In this document: positions 1-8,042 of the stretch, piece after piece
How the letters are laid out: every line of letters begins with the position of its first letter
Numbering within the stretch: the first letter of the stretch is position 1
Notes under the pieces: generated by a model
Told to the model about the DNA's origin: nothing
Databases searched by the model: none
What the model saw: the letters and a program-made list of their open reading frames with translations, nothing else
NCBI GenBank assembly: GCA_012523085.1
Contig: JAAYJC010000080.1
Location: 1 to 62,475, forward strand
Length of the DNA: 62,475 nucleotides
From: Clostridiales bacterium
GTDB taxonomy: Bacteria > Bacillota > Clostridia > Oscillospirales > Oscillospiraceae
Direction of reading: 5' to 3'
Made by a program: the position numbers and the translations under genes

Positions 1-31
1 GCAGGGGAAATGCTGCGGCAGGGGAGACGTC

Positions 32-2125
32 ATGAACAATCAAAACAGCGAGAGCGGCAAGCCAAAAGGATCGCGTCTTAATAGATTCCGCTCCGCCGCA
101 GGTTTATGTTGCCGTATAAACAGGCAACAAGCGGGCGAAAAGAGCGTTGCATGTCTTTTGAGAAGCGGGCTTATCGGGTTTGGCTTCATCGGTTTGTTCG
201 GCTGTTTTTTCGCGGCAGCCGAGGCACTTTTGTTTAAGGCGATGTCGTTTTGGGACGTCGTCGTCTCCGCGTTATTGATCGGGACCGGTTTCGGGACGGT
301 ATCGTTTGTCTATCCGCACAAAAAGCTTTTCAGGCTATTTCTCTGGTTGTCCGGGCCGCTGTTTTCGATGCTGATGACGGAGGTGCTGATCGGTAACATA
401 TCGGCGTTTCCGCTGAAAATTAATCTGACTTTTACTCAAGCCGTCTTAAATCTTGTCTGGTATTATATAATAGCCTTAGTTTTTTATCTGATCAGCGGCA
501 GATTAAACCTGTCTGCGGGTATTGCCGTGAGTCTCTCGTTTTTTTGGGGGAATCTCAACTATTATGTTTTTCGGTTTCGGGGACGGATTATTTTGCCGTC
601 TGACTTGCTTTCCGTCAGGACTGCGCTGCAGGTGCAAGATAACTACGATTGGAAACCTGCGATGCTGCAATGGGCTGTTTTGGCGGTTTTCCTCGGGTAT
701 CTGTGTCTGCTGATCATCACGAAAGAGCGCGGGCGCGCCCGCCCTCGACTTCGGTTTGCCGTACCGGTCATGATGGTATGCTTAATCTTTACGGTGTCCT
801 TTTTCGGCTCGTCTTTTCTTTTTGATATCGGGATCAAACCGGCTTACTGGTACACGCAAAACAACGGTGTACTTCTGAATTTTTGTACCTATCTGAAATA
901 CGGTTACACGGAAAAACCTGACGGGTATTCAGCGGATATACCGGGTCAATCGGGTTATTTATCCGACGGCATATCCGGGGAAGGATCGGAGAAACCGAAT
1001 ATTATCGTTGTGATGAATGAAGCGTTTTCCGACCCCGGCGTACTCGGGCAGTTTGACGTAAATGACGACTGTATGCCCTTTTTCCGGGGGCTGAATGAAA
1101 ATACAGTCAGAGGATATGTCTATTCGTCGGAGCTTGGCGGGAACACCGCAAACGCCGAATATGAATTTCTGACAGGGAACACGATGGCGTTTTTGCCCGG
1201 AGGAACCATTGCGTACCAGATGTATACGGCGGCGGGTGATTATTCGCTGTCCGGGCAGTTAAGCGGGATCGGGTACAAGACGGTCGCTATGCACCCTTTC
1301 AGGAAAAACTGCTGGAACCGGACCGCCGTTTACCGAAATTACGGGTTCTCGGCGATGTATTTTGAGGACGATTATATAAAAAAGGGCATGGTCAGAAATT
1401 ATATCGGGGATAAATACAACTATGAAAAGCTGATCTCTGTTTACGAAGCGCACCGCCGGCAGGAACCCGATGCGCCGATATTTATTTTCAATGTGACGAT
1501 GCAAAACCACGGCGGCTATTTGAAGCCGTGGGTAAACCTGAACCGATCGATCTATTTAACCGGCGGCTATTTGGACAAGTATCCGGCGGTCGACCAATAT
1601 CTTTCTTTGATCCGTGAAAGCGACGAGGCCTTTGAAGCGCTGGTAAATTATTTCGCCGGTGTCGATAAACCGACAATTATCGTGATGTTTGGCGATCATC
1701 AGCCAAAGTTTGAAGAAAAATTCTATTATGATGTCTTTAAAAAGCATACGGCCGACCTGACGCCGGACGAAAGGCAGCGTATGCATAAGGTTCCCTTTGT
1801 CATTTGGGCAAACTACGATATCCGGGAGCGGGCCGGCTTACACCTGTCGATGAACTACCTTCAGACCTTTGTGCTGGATGTGGCGGGGCTTCCGCTCACG
1901 GGATATCAAAAGCTTTTGCGTCAGATGCACGAAAACATTCCGGTCATCAACAGCATCGGTTTTTGCGAGCGGAGCCTCAATTTCAAAACAGATGACCTCA
2001 CGCTGTCAAAAGCGGGCCGGGAGCAGCTGCAAAAGTATCGGATTATCCAATATAACGGTGTTTTTGACCGATCAAACAGGGCTGACGGCTTCTTTGGTTT
2101 AGCCGGCATAGACAACGCATCATAA
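32..2125 (+). CDS. LTA synthase-like membrane sulfatase
   Basis: 697 residues: a hydrophobic N-terminal part (about residues 45-290, several membrane segments) and an extracellular alkaline-phosphatase/sulfatase domain from about residue 320. The domain carries the LtaS-type signatures PNIIVVMNEAFSD, the catalytic-threonine region GNTANAEYEFLTG (Thr near 372) and FGDHQP near 552. Family knowledge: such enzymes transfer glycerol-phosphate or similar groups from lipid donors to envelope polymers outside the membrane. The substrate cannot be read here; phosphoglycerol transferase I-like activity is the alternative. GGGGAG lies just before the ATG. No wall-polymer genes are adjacent within the window. 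Confidence 0.85.
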   Translation: MNNQNSESGKPKGSRLNRFRSAAGLCCRINRQQAGEKSVACLLRSGLIGFGFIGLFGCFFAAAEALLFKAMSFWDVVVSALLIGTGFGTVSFVYPHKKLFRLFLWLSGPLFSMLMTEVLIGNISAFPLKINLTFTQAVLNLVWYYIIALVFYLISGRLNLSAGIAVSLSFFWGNLNYYVFRFRGRIILPSDLLSVRTALQVQDNYDWKPAMLQWAVLAVFLGYLCLLIITKERGRARPRLRFAVPVMMVCLIFTVSFFGSSFLFDIGIKPAYWYTQNNGVLLNFCTYLKYGYTEKPDGYSADIPGQSGYLSDGISGEGSEKPNIIVVMNEAFSDPGVLGQFDVNDDCMPFFRGLNENTVRGYVYSSELGGNTANAEYEFLTGNTMAFLPGGTIAYQMYTAAGDYSLSGQLSGIGYKTVAMHPFRKNCWNRTAVYRNYGFSAMYFEDDYIKKGMVRNYIGDKYNYEKLISVYEAHRRQEPDAPIFIFNVTMQNHGGYLKPWVNLNRSIYLTGGYLDKYPAVDQYLSLIRESDEAFEALVNYFAGVDKPTIIVMFGDHQPKFEEKFYYDVFKKHTADLTPDERQRMHKVPFVIWANYDIRERAGLHLSMNYLQTFVLDVAGLPLTGYQKLLRQMHENIPVINSIGFCERSLNFKTDDLTLSKAGREQLQKYRIIQYNGVFDRSNRADGFFGLAGIDNAS

Positions 2126-2149
2126 GACGGCAAAACGGTTTGACGGACA

Positions 2150-2178
2150 TTGACGAAACAGGTAAAATATGTTAATAT
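2150..2178 (+). promoter_or_regulatory. Sigma-A-type promoter
   Basis: TTGACG (2150-2155) and TAATAT (2173-2178) with a 17-base spacer, ending about 57 bases before the TTG start of the next gene. Confidence 0.55.
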
Positions 2179-2234
2179 TGGCACATAAAAGGTACAAATA
2201 AAGTTGCACAATATCTACTAAGGAGGAACCTGTT

Positions 2235-2825
2235 TTGTCAAATCGGCTCAGGACAATCGGCGGATCTGAATATAGCAGCCCGATTTCGGGCGGTCTTAAC
2301 AGGATGAAGGTCGGAGTGAGAAAAGCAAAAGAGGATCCGGCCTTTTTTGCGGACATCAGCGGCAAGAGAAAAGAGAAAACAAAAAAGCTCAGCCCAAGGG
2401 AAAAAATGCGCATACAGGAACAGGCGGAAAACACCAGGCGGAAACTGACCGACCTGATCGAAAAGCTTTTATACCGGCAGATCGAAAAAGCGGAAAAGAA
2501 CAGGTTAATTGAGGTCAATGCGCGAGGCGCTTCCTACAAAGAGTTTTCCGTTGCCGACGCACAGGCGGCAATTTCGGAAGACGGCGCATTTGGCGTAAAA
2601 GCCGTGAGCGAAAGGATCGTTTCTTTTGCCATTGCGATTTCCGGCGGTGATTCAAGCAAGCTGGCGGAGCTTAAAAAGGCGATTGACAAGGGATTTGAGC
2701 AGGCGGAAAAGTCATTCGGAGGCACGCTTCCCGATATATGCAGCGAAACATACGACGAGATCATGCGCAAGCTGGATGAATGGGCAGGAATCAAAAGCGC
2801 CGCTCCAAACGGTACGGCTTTGTAG
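2235..2825 (+). CDS. Conserved hypothetical protein, charged and helical
   Basis: 196 residues starting at TTG, fixed by AGGAGG at 2221-2226, eight bases upstream. There is no signal peptide or membrane segment. A very basic N-terminal half (many Lys/Arg, predicted helical) is followed by a compact C-terminal part with AVSERIVSFAIAISGGDSSK and FGGTLPDICSETYDEIMRKL. The C-terminal part resembles uncharacterised proteins I associate with flagellated bacteria, perhaps the DUF5610-like group, but I cannot name the family firmly. Its own sigma-A promoter and the 79-base gap before the dehydrogenase suggest a short transcript. Function unknown. Confidence 0.6.
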   Translation: MSNRLRTIGGSEYSSPISGGLNRMKVGVRKAKEDPAFFADISGKRKEKTKKLSPREKMRIQEQAENTRRKLTDLIEKLLYRQIEKAEKNRLIEVNARGASYKEFSVADAQAAISEDGAFGVKAVSERIVSFAIAISGGDSSKLAELKKAIDKGFEQAEKSFGGTLPDICSETYDEIMRKLDEWAGIKSAAPNGTAL

Positions 2826-2904
2826 AAATGCCCGAAGAAAACAGTCTGAAGAACAGCAGGTGCCGGTGCAATAACCGGTACCTGCCATTATGGAGGGAAA
2901 GACT

Positions 2905-3924
2905 TTGAAAGCGGCGGTTTTTCACGGTGTACATAACATCTCTATAGATGATATTCAGGTTCCGGAGCCAAATGACTATGATGTGCTGGTGAAGGTGAAA
3001 GCCTGCGGGGTCTGCGGAACCGATCTGCATATTTATGAAGGCGCTAAGGGCGCGGCGGATTGCAAGCCGCCTACCGTGCTCGGACATGAGTTTTCCGGCA
3101 TAGTGGAGCGGGTTGGCACTAAGGTAACAGAGTTTTCACCGGGTGACCGCGTCGCGGTAGACCCGAACAATGTCTGTGGTGAGTGCCGGTACTGTTTAAG
3201 CGGAAAAGCGCATTTTTGCAGCCGCATGATCGGTACGGGAACTACCGCAGACGGCGGTTTTGCGGAGTATTGCCGCGTCCACCGAAGGCAACTGACCAAA
3301 ATCGGTGATCATCTTTCCTTTGAGGAGGGCGCAATGGCAGAGCCTATATCCTGCTGTCTGCATGGACTGGATTTAACCGGCGTTCAAACAGGGGACGACG
3401 TACTGATTATCGGCGGCGGAACAATCGGTCAGATCATGCTCCGCCTGTGCGTGGCTGCGGGTGCGTCACGCATTGCGATGCTGGAGCCGATTGCCCATAA
3501 ACGCGAACTGGCCTTAAAAAGCGGCGCTGTTTTGGCGGAAAACCCGCTGGCAGAAAATACGGACAGCAAGCTGCTCAAGGCGTTTCCTTTCAAATTTGAC
3601 AGGGTCATCGAATGTGTCGGGTCTAAAGCGACGATGGAGAATGCGATTCGATTTGCCGGTAACGCGTCAACCGTCATGCTGTTCGGGCTCACAAGCCCTA
3701 AGTGCACGATTGAGGTTTATCCCTATACGATTTTTCAGCGGGAGATCACGCTGAGGTCGTCTTACATCAACCCCTATACCATAGGACGCGCGGTCTCGCT
3801 GCTCAATTCAAGAAAACTTACCGTACGGGATATGATCATGGATGTCATATCACTGAAGGATTGCCTTAAGGTATTTACCGATGCGTCCTACAGAGCGCAG
3901 GGAAAAATCATGGTGCGGCCATAG
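2905..3924 (+). CDS. Zinc-dependent alcohol/polyol dehydrogenase (MDR family)
   Basis: About 339 residues. GGAGGG at 2892-2897 sits seven bases before TTG 2905, giving the usual family start MKAAVFHG; the in-frame ATG at 2890 overlaps that ribosome site and is less likely. Medium-chain dehydrogenase features: catalytic-zinc region CGVCGTDLH with GHEFSG, the structural-zinc cysteine cluster in VCGECRYCLSGKAHFC, and the Rossmann motif IIGGGTIGQ. Family members oxidise secondary alcohols or polyols (sorbitol, threonine, butanediol) with NAD(P). The substrate is not determinable. It stands alone, downstream of the small helical protein on the same strand. Confidence 0.88.
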   Translation: MKAAVFHGVHNISIDDIQVPEPNDYDVLVKVKACGVCGTDLHIYEGAKGAADCKPPTVLGHEFSGIVERVGTKVTEFSPGDRVAVDPNNVCGECRYCLSGKAHFCSRMIGTGTTADGGFAEYCRVHRRQLTKIGDHLSFEEGAMAEPISCCLHGLDLTGVQTGDDVLIIGGGTIGQIMLRLCVAAGASRIAMLEPIAHKRELALKSGAVLAENPLAENTDSKLLKAFPFKFDRVIECVGSKATMENAIRFAGNASTVMLFGLTSPKCTIEVYPYTIFQREITLRSSYINPYTIGRAVSLLNSRKLTVRDMIMDVISLKDCLKVFTDASYRAQGKIMVRP

Positions 3925-4040
3925 ACAATGAGAAGACAGGCGCCTTTTGGTGATAACCGGAGATGAACAAATGCACACCAATATGAATAACATACAGTGT
4001 AGCTGCCGTCTCAAACATATCTTCTGTGAGGTTGATCATC

Positions 4041-4142
4041 ATGTTTTTTGGAAATAACAACTGCTGGTTCATCATTATCATCATTGTCATTTTGTGCTGC
4101 TGCTGCGGAGATTCCTTTGGCGGCTTCGGCAAAAAGTGCTGA
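4041..4142 (+). CDS. Tiny Cys-rich membrane peptide (33 aa)
   Basis: A 33-codon frame starting at ATG 4041 with GTGAGG nine bases upstream: a polar N-terminus with three Asn, an Ile/Val-rich membrane stretch, then four consecutive Cys, a Gly/Phe segment and a final Cys. The layout resembles the very small YjcZ-like sporulation or coat-associated peptides of Firmicutes, in which a hydrophobic run meets a Cys or Gly cluster. That link is inference. It sits alone between the dehydrogenase and a strong inverted repeat. Confidence 0.5.
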   Translation: MFFGNNNCWFIIIIIVILCCCCGDSFGGFGKKC

Positions 4143-4203
4143 TGCGTTTTAAGCGATAGAAACGTCGGCGGGACATAACAGACATAAGATACCGTAAAGT
4201 GAT

Positions 4204-4241
4204 GGCCTGTGGGAACCGTAGTTTTTCGGTTCCCACAGGCC
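4204..4241. terminator. Strong hairpin between convergent genes
   Basis: A perfect 15-base inverted repeat (4204-4218 with 4227-4241, 8-base loop) between the convergent 33-aa peptide gene and the activase gene. It has no clear U-tract on either strand, so a bidirectional terminator is likely but not certain. Confidence 0.55.
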
Positions 4242-4258
4242 ACTCGGCGTCGCACCGT

Positions 4259-5215
4259 TTAACGGATTTTCGCGGACAGACCTAAAGACGTAAACATTTC
4301 GAGCGTCTGCTTCATGGTCAGATCATCCGGCGGGTCAACGTTTTTTAGCTTATATGACAAACCCATTCGCGTATATTTGGATTTTCCCATCGCGTGGTAG
4401 GGTAAAAGCTGGACAAGTTTGACTGCGCTGCCGAGGCTCTTACAAAATTCCGCAGTCCGGATTAAATTCTCCCGGTCCGCGTTCAGCTTCGGTATGACCG
4501 GTACCCGGATCTGAAGCGCCCCGCCGTTATCGGCAAGAAGAGCGGCGTTTTTCAAAATGCGCTCGTTTGGTGCCGCCGTGAAGCTCTCGTGCTTTTTGGA
4601 ATCCATGTGTTTTATATCATACAAAAACAAATCCACATAAGGTAAAATCTGAAGGAGTTGCTCTTCGGGTGCAAAGCCCGTCGTATCCAGGCAGACATTG
4701 ATGCCGTTTGCTTTGCATTTTTTCGCCAAATTTAACGTAAACGCAAACTGCTGCATCGGCTCACCGCCGGAAATCGTAACGCCGCCTTCTTTTTTGAAAA
4801 AGAACCGATCCTTATTGACGCGGGCAAAAGCTTCCTCCACTGTGATAGTATAGCCGGTAGGGGAAAGCGCTTTTGAAGGGCAGACATTCGCGCATTTCAG
4901 GCATATTGCGCACTTTTCGCGGTCAATGGAAACCTTGGTGACCATTGAATGATCAATCAGGGATTCTTCCGGATTAGTTTCCGTAACGGATCCGTTTGGA
5001 CAGGCCTTCAGGCACAGGCCGCCGCACTTTTCCTTGCCGACGCACTTAACAGGCAGAAAGGAGAGCTCGAAACGGTCATATTGTGACTCCGGGCTGTGGC
5101 ACCAGAGGCAATGCAGCGGACAGCCTTTTGTAAATACGGTGGTTCGGATTCCCGGACCGTCATGGACGGAAAAGCCCTGAATGTCGTAAATCCTTCCGGT
5201 TACATTTTCAATCAA
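4259..5215 (-). CDS. Glycyl-radical enzyme activating protein (radical SAM)
   Basis: About 318 residues. It uses SAM and a [4Fe-4S] cluster to place the glycyl radical on the partner enzyme encoded just upstream. The radical-SAM motif is in TKGCPLHCLWC (CX3CX2C), preceded by the family signature SVHDGPGIRTTVF. An inserted ferredoxin-like region carries two Cys-rich cluster motifs, including CAICLKCANVCP, and EGGVTISGGEP follows. TTG 5215 is chosen because AAGGAG lies seven to eight bases before it. The gap to the enzyme gene is about 50 bases, so the two form one operon. Confidence 0.92.
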   Translation of the reverse strand: MIENVTGRIYDIQGFSVHDGPGIRTTVFTKGCPLHCLWCHSPESQYDRFELSFLPVKCVGKEKCGGLCLKACPNGSVTETNPEESLIDHSMVTKVSIDREKCAICLKCANVCPSKALSPTGYTITVEEAFARVNKDRFFFKKEGGVTISGGEPMQQFAFTLNLAKKCKANGINVCLDTTGFAPEEQLLQILPYVDLFLYDIKHMDSKKHESFTAAPNERILKNAALLADNGGALQIRVPVIPKLNADRENLIRTAEFCKSLGSAVKLVQLLPYHAMGKSKYTRMGLSYKLKNVDPPDDLTMKQTLEMFTSLGLSAKIR

Positions 5216-5263
5216 ATTGACAGCTCCTTGTAACAAAACCGATGCCGGTTTTTCAATAGGTCC

Positions 5264-7738
5264 TTAGACAAACTGCTCGGCACGGCTGATGAAATCCTCC
5301 TGAACATCCGGGGTCATGTGCACAAAGTAGGTGGAGAAGCCCGCGATGCGGACAATCAAATCCTTATATGCGATCGGATCTTTCTGGGCTTTTCGGAGCT
5401 CTTGTGTCGCCACCACATTAAACTGCAGCTGCAGGCCGCCCAGATCAAAGTAGGCCTGTATCAGCTCCCTGAGCTTCCAGGTTCCCTCATCGCCCTCCAC
5501 GGAGCGCGGGTCAAAGCGGATATTCAGCTGGTTGCCGTTGCCAAACTTGTGATGGGAAAGCTTGGCCGCGCTTTTCACATACGAAACCGGGCCGTTTTCT
5601 ACCATGCCCTGCCGCGGGGAAATGGCGTCCGCCATCGGCTCTCCCGCCCGGCGTCCGTCGGGTGTTGCGCATGTCGCCTTGCCGATAGAGACATTGGCGG
5701 TTAAGGTCAGGGATCCGGCTGCCATTGCACAGTCGCGCGGACCTTTATAGGACATCAGGTTGTCGGCGTAGACATCCGAGCACCATCTGGCTAGCTCATC
5801 CACTTCGGGATCGTCGTTGCCGTAATGCGGCACCTCGTTGAGGATCATCTGGCGCAGGTTTTCATAACCTTCCCAATTAACGCACAGCGCGTCATAGAGC
5901 TCTCTGAGAGAGACCTTTTTCCAGTCGAAACAGAGCTTTTTGATCGTCATCAGGCTGTCGGCCGTGTTTGCTATCGTATTGGTCATGACGCCGAAGGCAT
6001 TGTATTTTGCGCCGCCCCAGGTTACATCCTTGCCGCTTTCCATGCAGCCGTCCATCATGACGGATGCGCTGAGGCAGGGGAAGAACTCGGAATAGGCGAC
6101 CTCAAAGAATTGGAAAATCTTCTGTTCAAAATCCACATAGAACTTAACTTGCCGTTCGTATTCGCTGAGAAGCTCCTCAAAAGATTCGTATTCATACAGC
6201 TTTTTGCAGGGCAGCCAGCCCTCCGCACCTGTCATCGGGTTTTTATTTCCGTGTATGCAGAGATTCAGTGCGGCGATCAGCGTGATGCCGCCGAAAGAAC
6301 CGGTGGAACCGCAGCAAGGCCACTCTTTGCCCGGTATCGTGGGTTCCACGCATCCGATGATCCCGTATTCGCGGGCGTCTTCAATAGGAATACCGCGTTC
6401 CACCAAAGACCTGATGATGACTTCGTCGTTGTCAAACTGCGGGATGCCGCCGGCCAGCTTACTGGACTCGATGGCAATCTTCCATATGATGTCCGGCGTA
6501 TGCTCGTTTACCCTGATGCATACGCTGGGGTCCGGTACGACCAGACGCCGGAAGGACAGCAAAAGAAGCTCGGAGGCGGTGTTGTAGCCGCTGGAGCCGT
6601 CGGGTTTAAGGCCTCCGATTGTGATATGTATGCCGCCCGAAATCGTATGCGTAGTGCCCAGAGTATTGAAAAGGCTGCGGCCTTCCCTGTTGAGCTTGAT
6701 GAGCTCCTGATTGTCGGGCGGCGCGAACATGGCAATCAGATCACCGATACGCAAAATAAACGCATCGAACAACTCCTGCGCCTCGGCCCGGGTAATGGTT
6801 CCTTCTGCCAGCTCCTTGTCCAGAAGGTCGCCCACATATCTGTCCACATTGGCAATGGACTGTCCGTGCTGCTGACCGTCTGCTGAAATGATGTACTGAT
6901 AGAATAAAATGACCTGAAGGCCTTCCCAAAGGGTCCTTGCCGGATTTTCCATGATCCAGTCAAGGGATTCGGCCATCTTTAACAGCTCGGCTTTGCGTTT
7001 GGGGTCTGAGGTAACGGCGGCTTTGTCGCGGCAGCCCTTTGCATAGCGTCTGGACATCAAAACAGCGCCGTCGCAAAGCTTGATCACCGCGCGGTAAAAA
7101 GCGTGGCTTCTGGCGTTTTCGTGGGTCAGGTTGTTCTCGACCTCCGCAAGCTTTTCCATTGCCTGACGGCGGACCGCGCCGAAGCCGACCTTGACGGCTT
7201 TTTCAAAATTGGCGACAAAGTGGCCCTGGGGTAATCTGAAGGACCTTTCGCGCGCCGGGCTTGACACGCCGTTTCCCGGATGGTCATAAACAAAGTCCGG
7301 CATGAAACCCCTGATATGGCTGAGGATATCCCTGTCTTTCCAGTATTCTGCGGCACTTATAAGGTCCGAGCGTTCCTCATCGTCAACCCAAACGCAGCCG
7401 GGCGTCTGCCATGCGGCCTTGAAGATCTCGTCCGTATCGCCAAAACTTTGAGGAATCCACTGGTTGATCGCTTCGATCATAAAATTGATTGTGCGCATGC
7501 GGGGACCGGAACCGCCGAGTAAAATATCTTCGTCCTCAATGAAAATTTCCCGGGTTGCGCACCATTCGTACAAAAACCCGGCCCGCTTTAAAATCGGATA
7601 CTGAGCCTCATGCTCTTTGTAGTATTTTGTGATGATGTTTGTGCGTTCGGTGTTCAAACGCAAATGTCCGTTGTTGTACCATTCGCGTTTTTCACGCAGC
7701 CGCTGTATGCGGTCCGATACGGTCAGATCGTAATCCAT
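5264..7738 (-). CDS. Glycyl-radical enzyme (PFL family, dehydratase-type)
   Basis: About 824 residues. The C-terminal radical loop reads VRIAGFSTYFV, with the radical Gly in RIAGF. The thiyl-cysteine loop is GIIGCVEP; the Cys-Val-Glu arrangement is typical of lyase/dehydratase members (glycerol or diol dehydratase, choline lyase, hydroxyproline dehydratase) and not of pyruvate formate-lyase. The exact substrate is unresolved. ATG 7738 is preferred because GGAG lies six bases before it and MDYDLTVSDRIQRL matches a normal N-terminus; the frame is open further upstream through a leader. It is an operon with its activase. No microcompartment shell genes are nearby. The leader contains a short overlapping reading frame. 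Confidence 0.88.
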   Translation of the reverse strand: MDYDLTVSDRIQRLREKREWYNNGHLRLNTERTNIITKYYKEHEAQYPILKRAGFLYEWCATREIFIEDEDILLGGSGPRMRTINFMIEAINQWIPQSFGDTDEIFKAAWQTPGCVWVDDEERSDLISAAEYWKDRDILSHIRGFMPDFVYDHPGNGVSSPARERSFRLPQGHFVANFEKAVKVGFGAVRRQAMEKLAEVENNLTHENARSHAFYRAVIKLCDGAVLMSRRYAKGCRDKAAVTSDPKRKAELLKMAESLDWIMENPARTLWEGLQVILFYQYIISADGQQHGQSIANVDRYVGDLLDKELAEGTITRAEAQELFDAFILRIGDLIAMFAPPDNQELIKLNREGRSLFNTLGTTHTISGGIHITIGGLKPDGSSGYNTASELLLLSFRRLVVPDPSVCIRVNEHTPDIIWKIAIESSKLAGGIPQFDNDEVIIRSLVERGIPIEDAREYGIIGCVEPTIPGKEWPCCGSTGSFGGITLIAALNLCIHGNKNPMTGAEGWLPCKKLYEYESFEELLSEYERQVKFYVDFEQKIFQFFEVAYSEFFPCLSASVMMDGCMESGKDVTWGGAKYNAFGVMTNTIANTADSLMTIKKLCFDWKKVSLRELYDALCVNWEGYENLRQMILNEVPHYGNDDPEVDELARWCSDVYADNLMSYKGPRDCAMAAGSLTLTANVSIGKATCATPDGRRAGEPMADAISPRQGMVENGPVSYVKSAAKLSHHKFGNGNQLNIRFDPRSVEGDEGTWKLRELIQAYFDLGGLQLQFNVVATQELRKAQKDPIAYKDLIVRIAGFSTYFVHMTPDVQEDFISRAEQFV

Positions 7739-7797
7739 ATTAATCTCCATTCTGCCGCTAAGCTGCGGTACAAATAGTTGTGTGAAAGTGTTTTCAC
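7723..7797 (-). CDS. Upstream leader peptide of the glycyl-radical enzyme (24 aa)
   Basis: GTG 7797, preceded by GGGGAGGG, opens 24 codons beginning V-K-T-L-S-H and ending TGA at 7725-7723, so the frame overlaps the first codons of the glycyl-radical enzyme in another frame. The first bases form an inverted repeat (7782-7797). The leader before the flavin oxidoreductase gene begins in the same way (V-K-N-L-S-R after GGGAG). Translation coupling or attenuation is inference; nothing is known of the peptide itself. Confidence 0.45.
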   Translation of the reverse strand: MKTLSHNYLYRSLAAEWRLIWITI

Positions 7798-7800
7798 GCT
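7744..7800 (-). repeat. Repeated 5' leader module, copy 1
   Basis: On the minus strand this stretch reads: an AGCGTGAAAA...CTTTCAC hairpin, CTATTTGT, a small GC hairpin ending GCGGCAG, AATGGAG, and then the gene start. The same order and most of the same bases recur before the genes at 42500 (+) and 53756 (-). Confidence 0.6.
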
Positions 7801-7884
7801 GCCCTCCCCATATAATAGACTTTAGACTTTCACTTTTCGGGCCGAATGCGTTAATGGCCGTTGAAAAGTCATATTCCGTATACA

Positions 7885-7915
7885 ATTATAATAATTTGTT
7901 TGTATCATTTGTCAA
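7885..7915 (-). promoter_or_regulatory. Promoter of the glycyl-radical operon
   Basis: On the minus strand TTGACA (7915-7910) is followed by TATAAT (7890-7885). The spacer is 19 bases, slightly long. Transcription would begin near 7878, giving a leader of about 140 bases that holds the upstream peptide and hairpins. Confidence 0.5.
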
Positions 7916-7942
7916 TAGAATCCGGTGCATTATACGAATCGC

Positions 7943-7974
7943 TTGACAAGATACAGCCAATATGCAAATATTAG
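7943..7974 (+). promoter_or_regulatory. Putative divergent promoter for the GH39 gene
   Basis: TTGACA at 7943-7948 with weak -10 candidates (AAATAT 7966-7971 or TATTAG 7969-7974). It points away from the glycyl-radical promoter and lies about 75 bases before the glycosidase start. Confidence 0.35.
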
Positions 7975-8042
7975 AAATATGAGTTCGGCGCGCCGCTCGC
8001 CGAAAACAGCGGAGGCCGCGCTGAGCGCGGCAACGGGGCAAA

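Noticed and set aside
5825..6886. A 353-codon plus-strand frame inside the glycyl-radical enzyme gene
   Set aside because: Antisense shadow of a conserved enzyme whose motifs are on the minus strand; no ribosome site.
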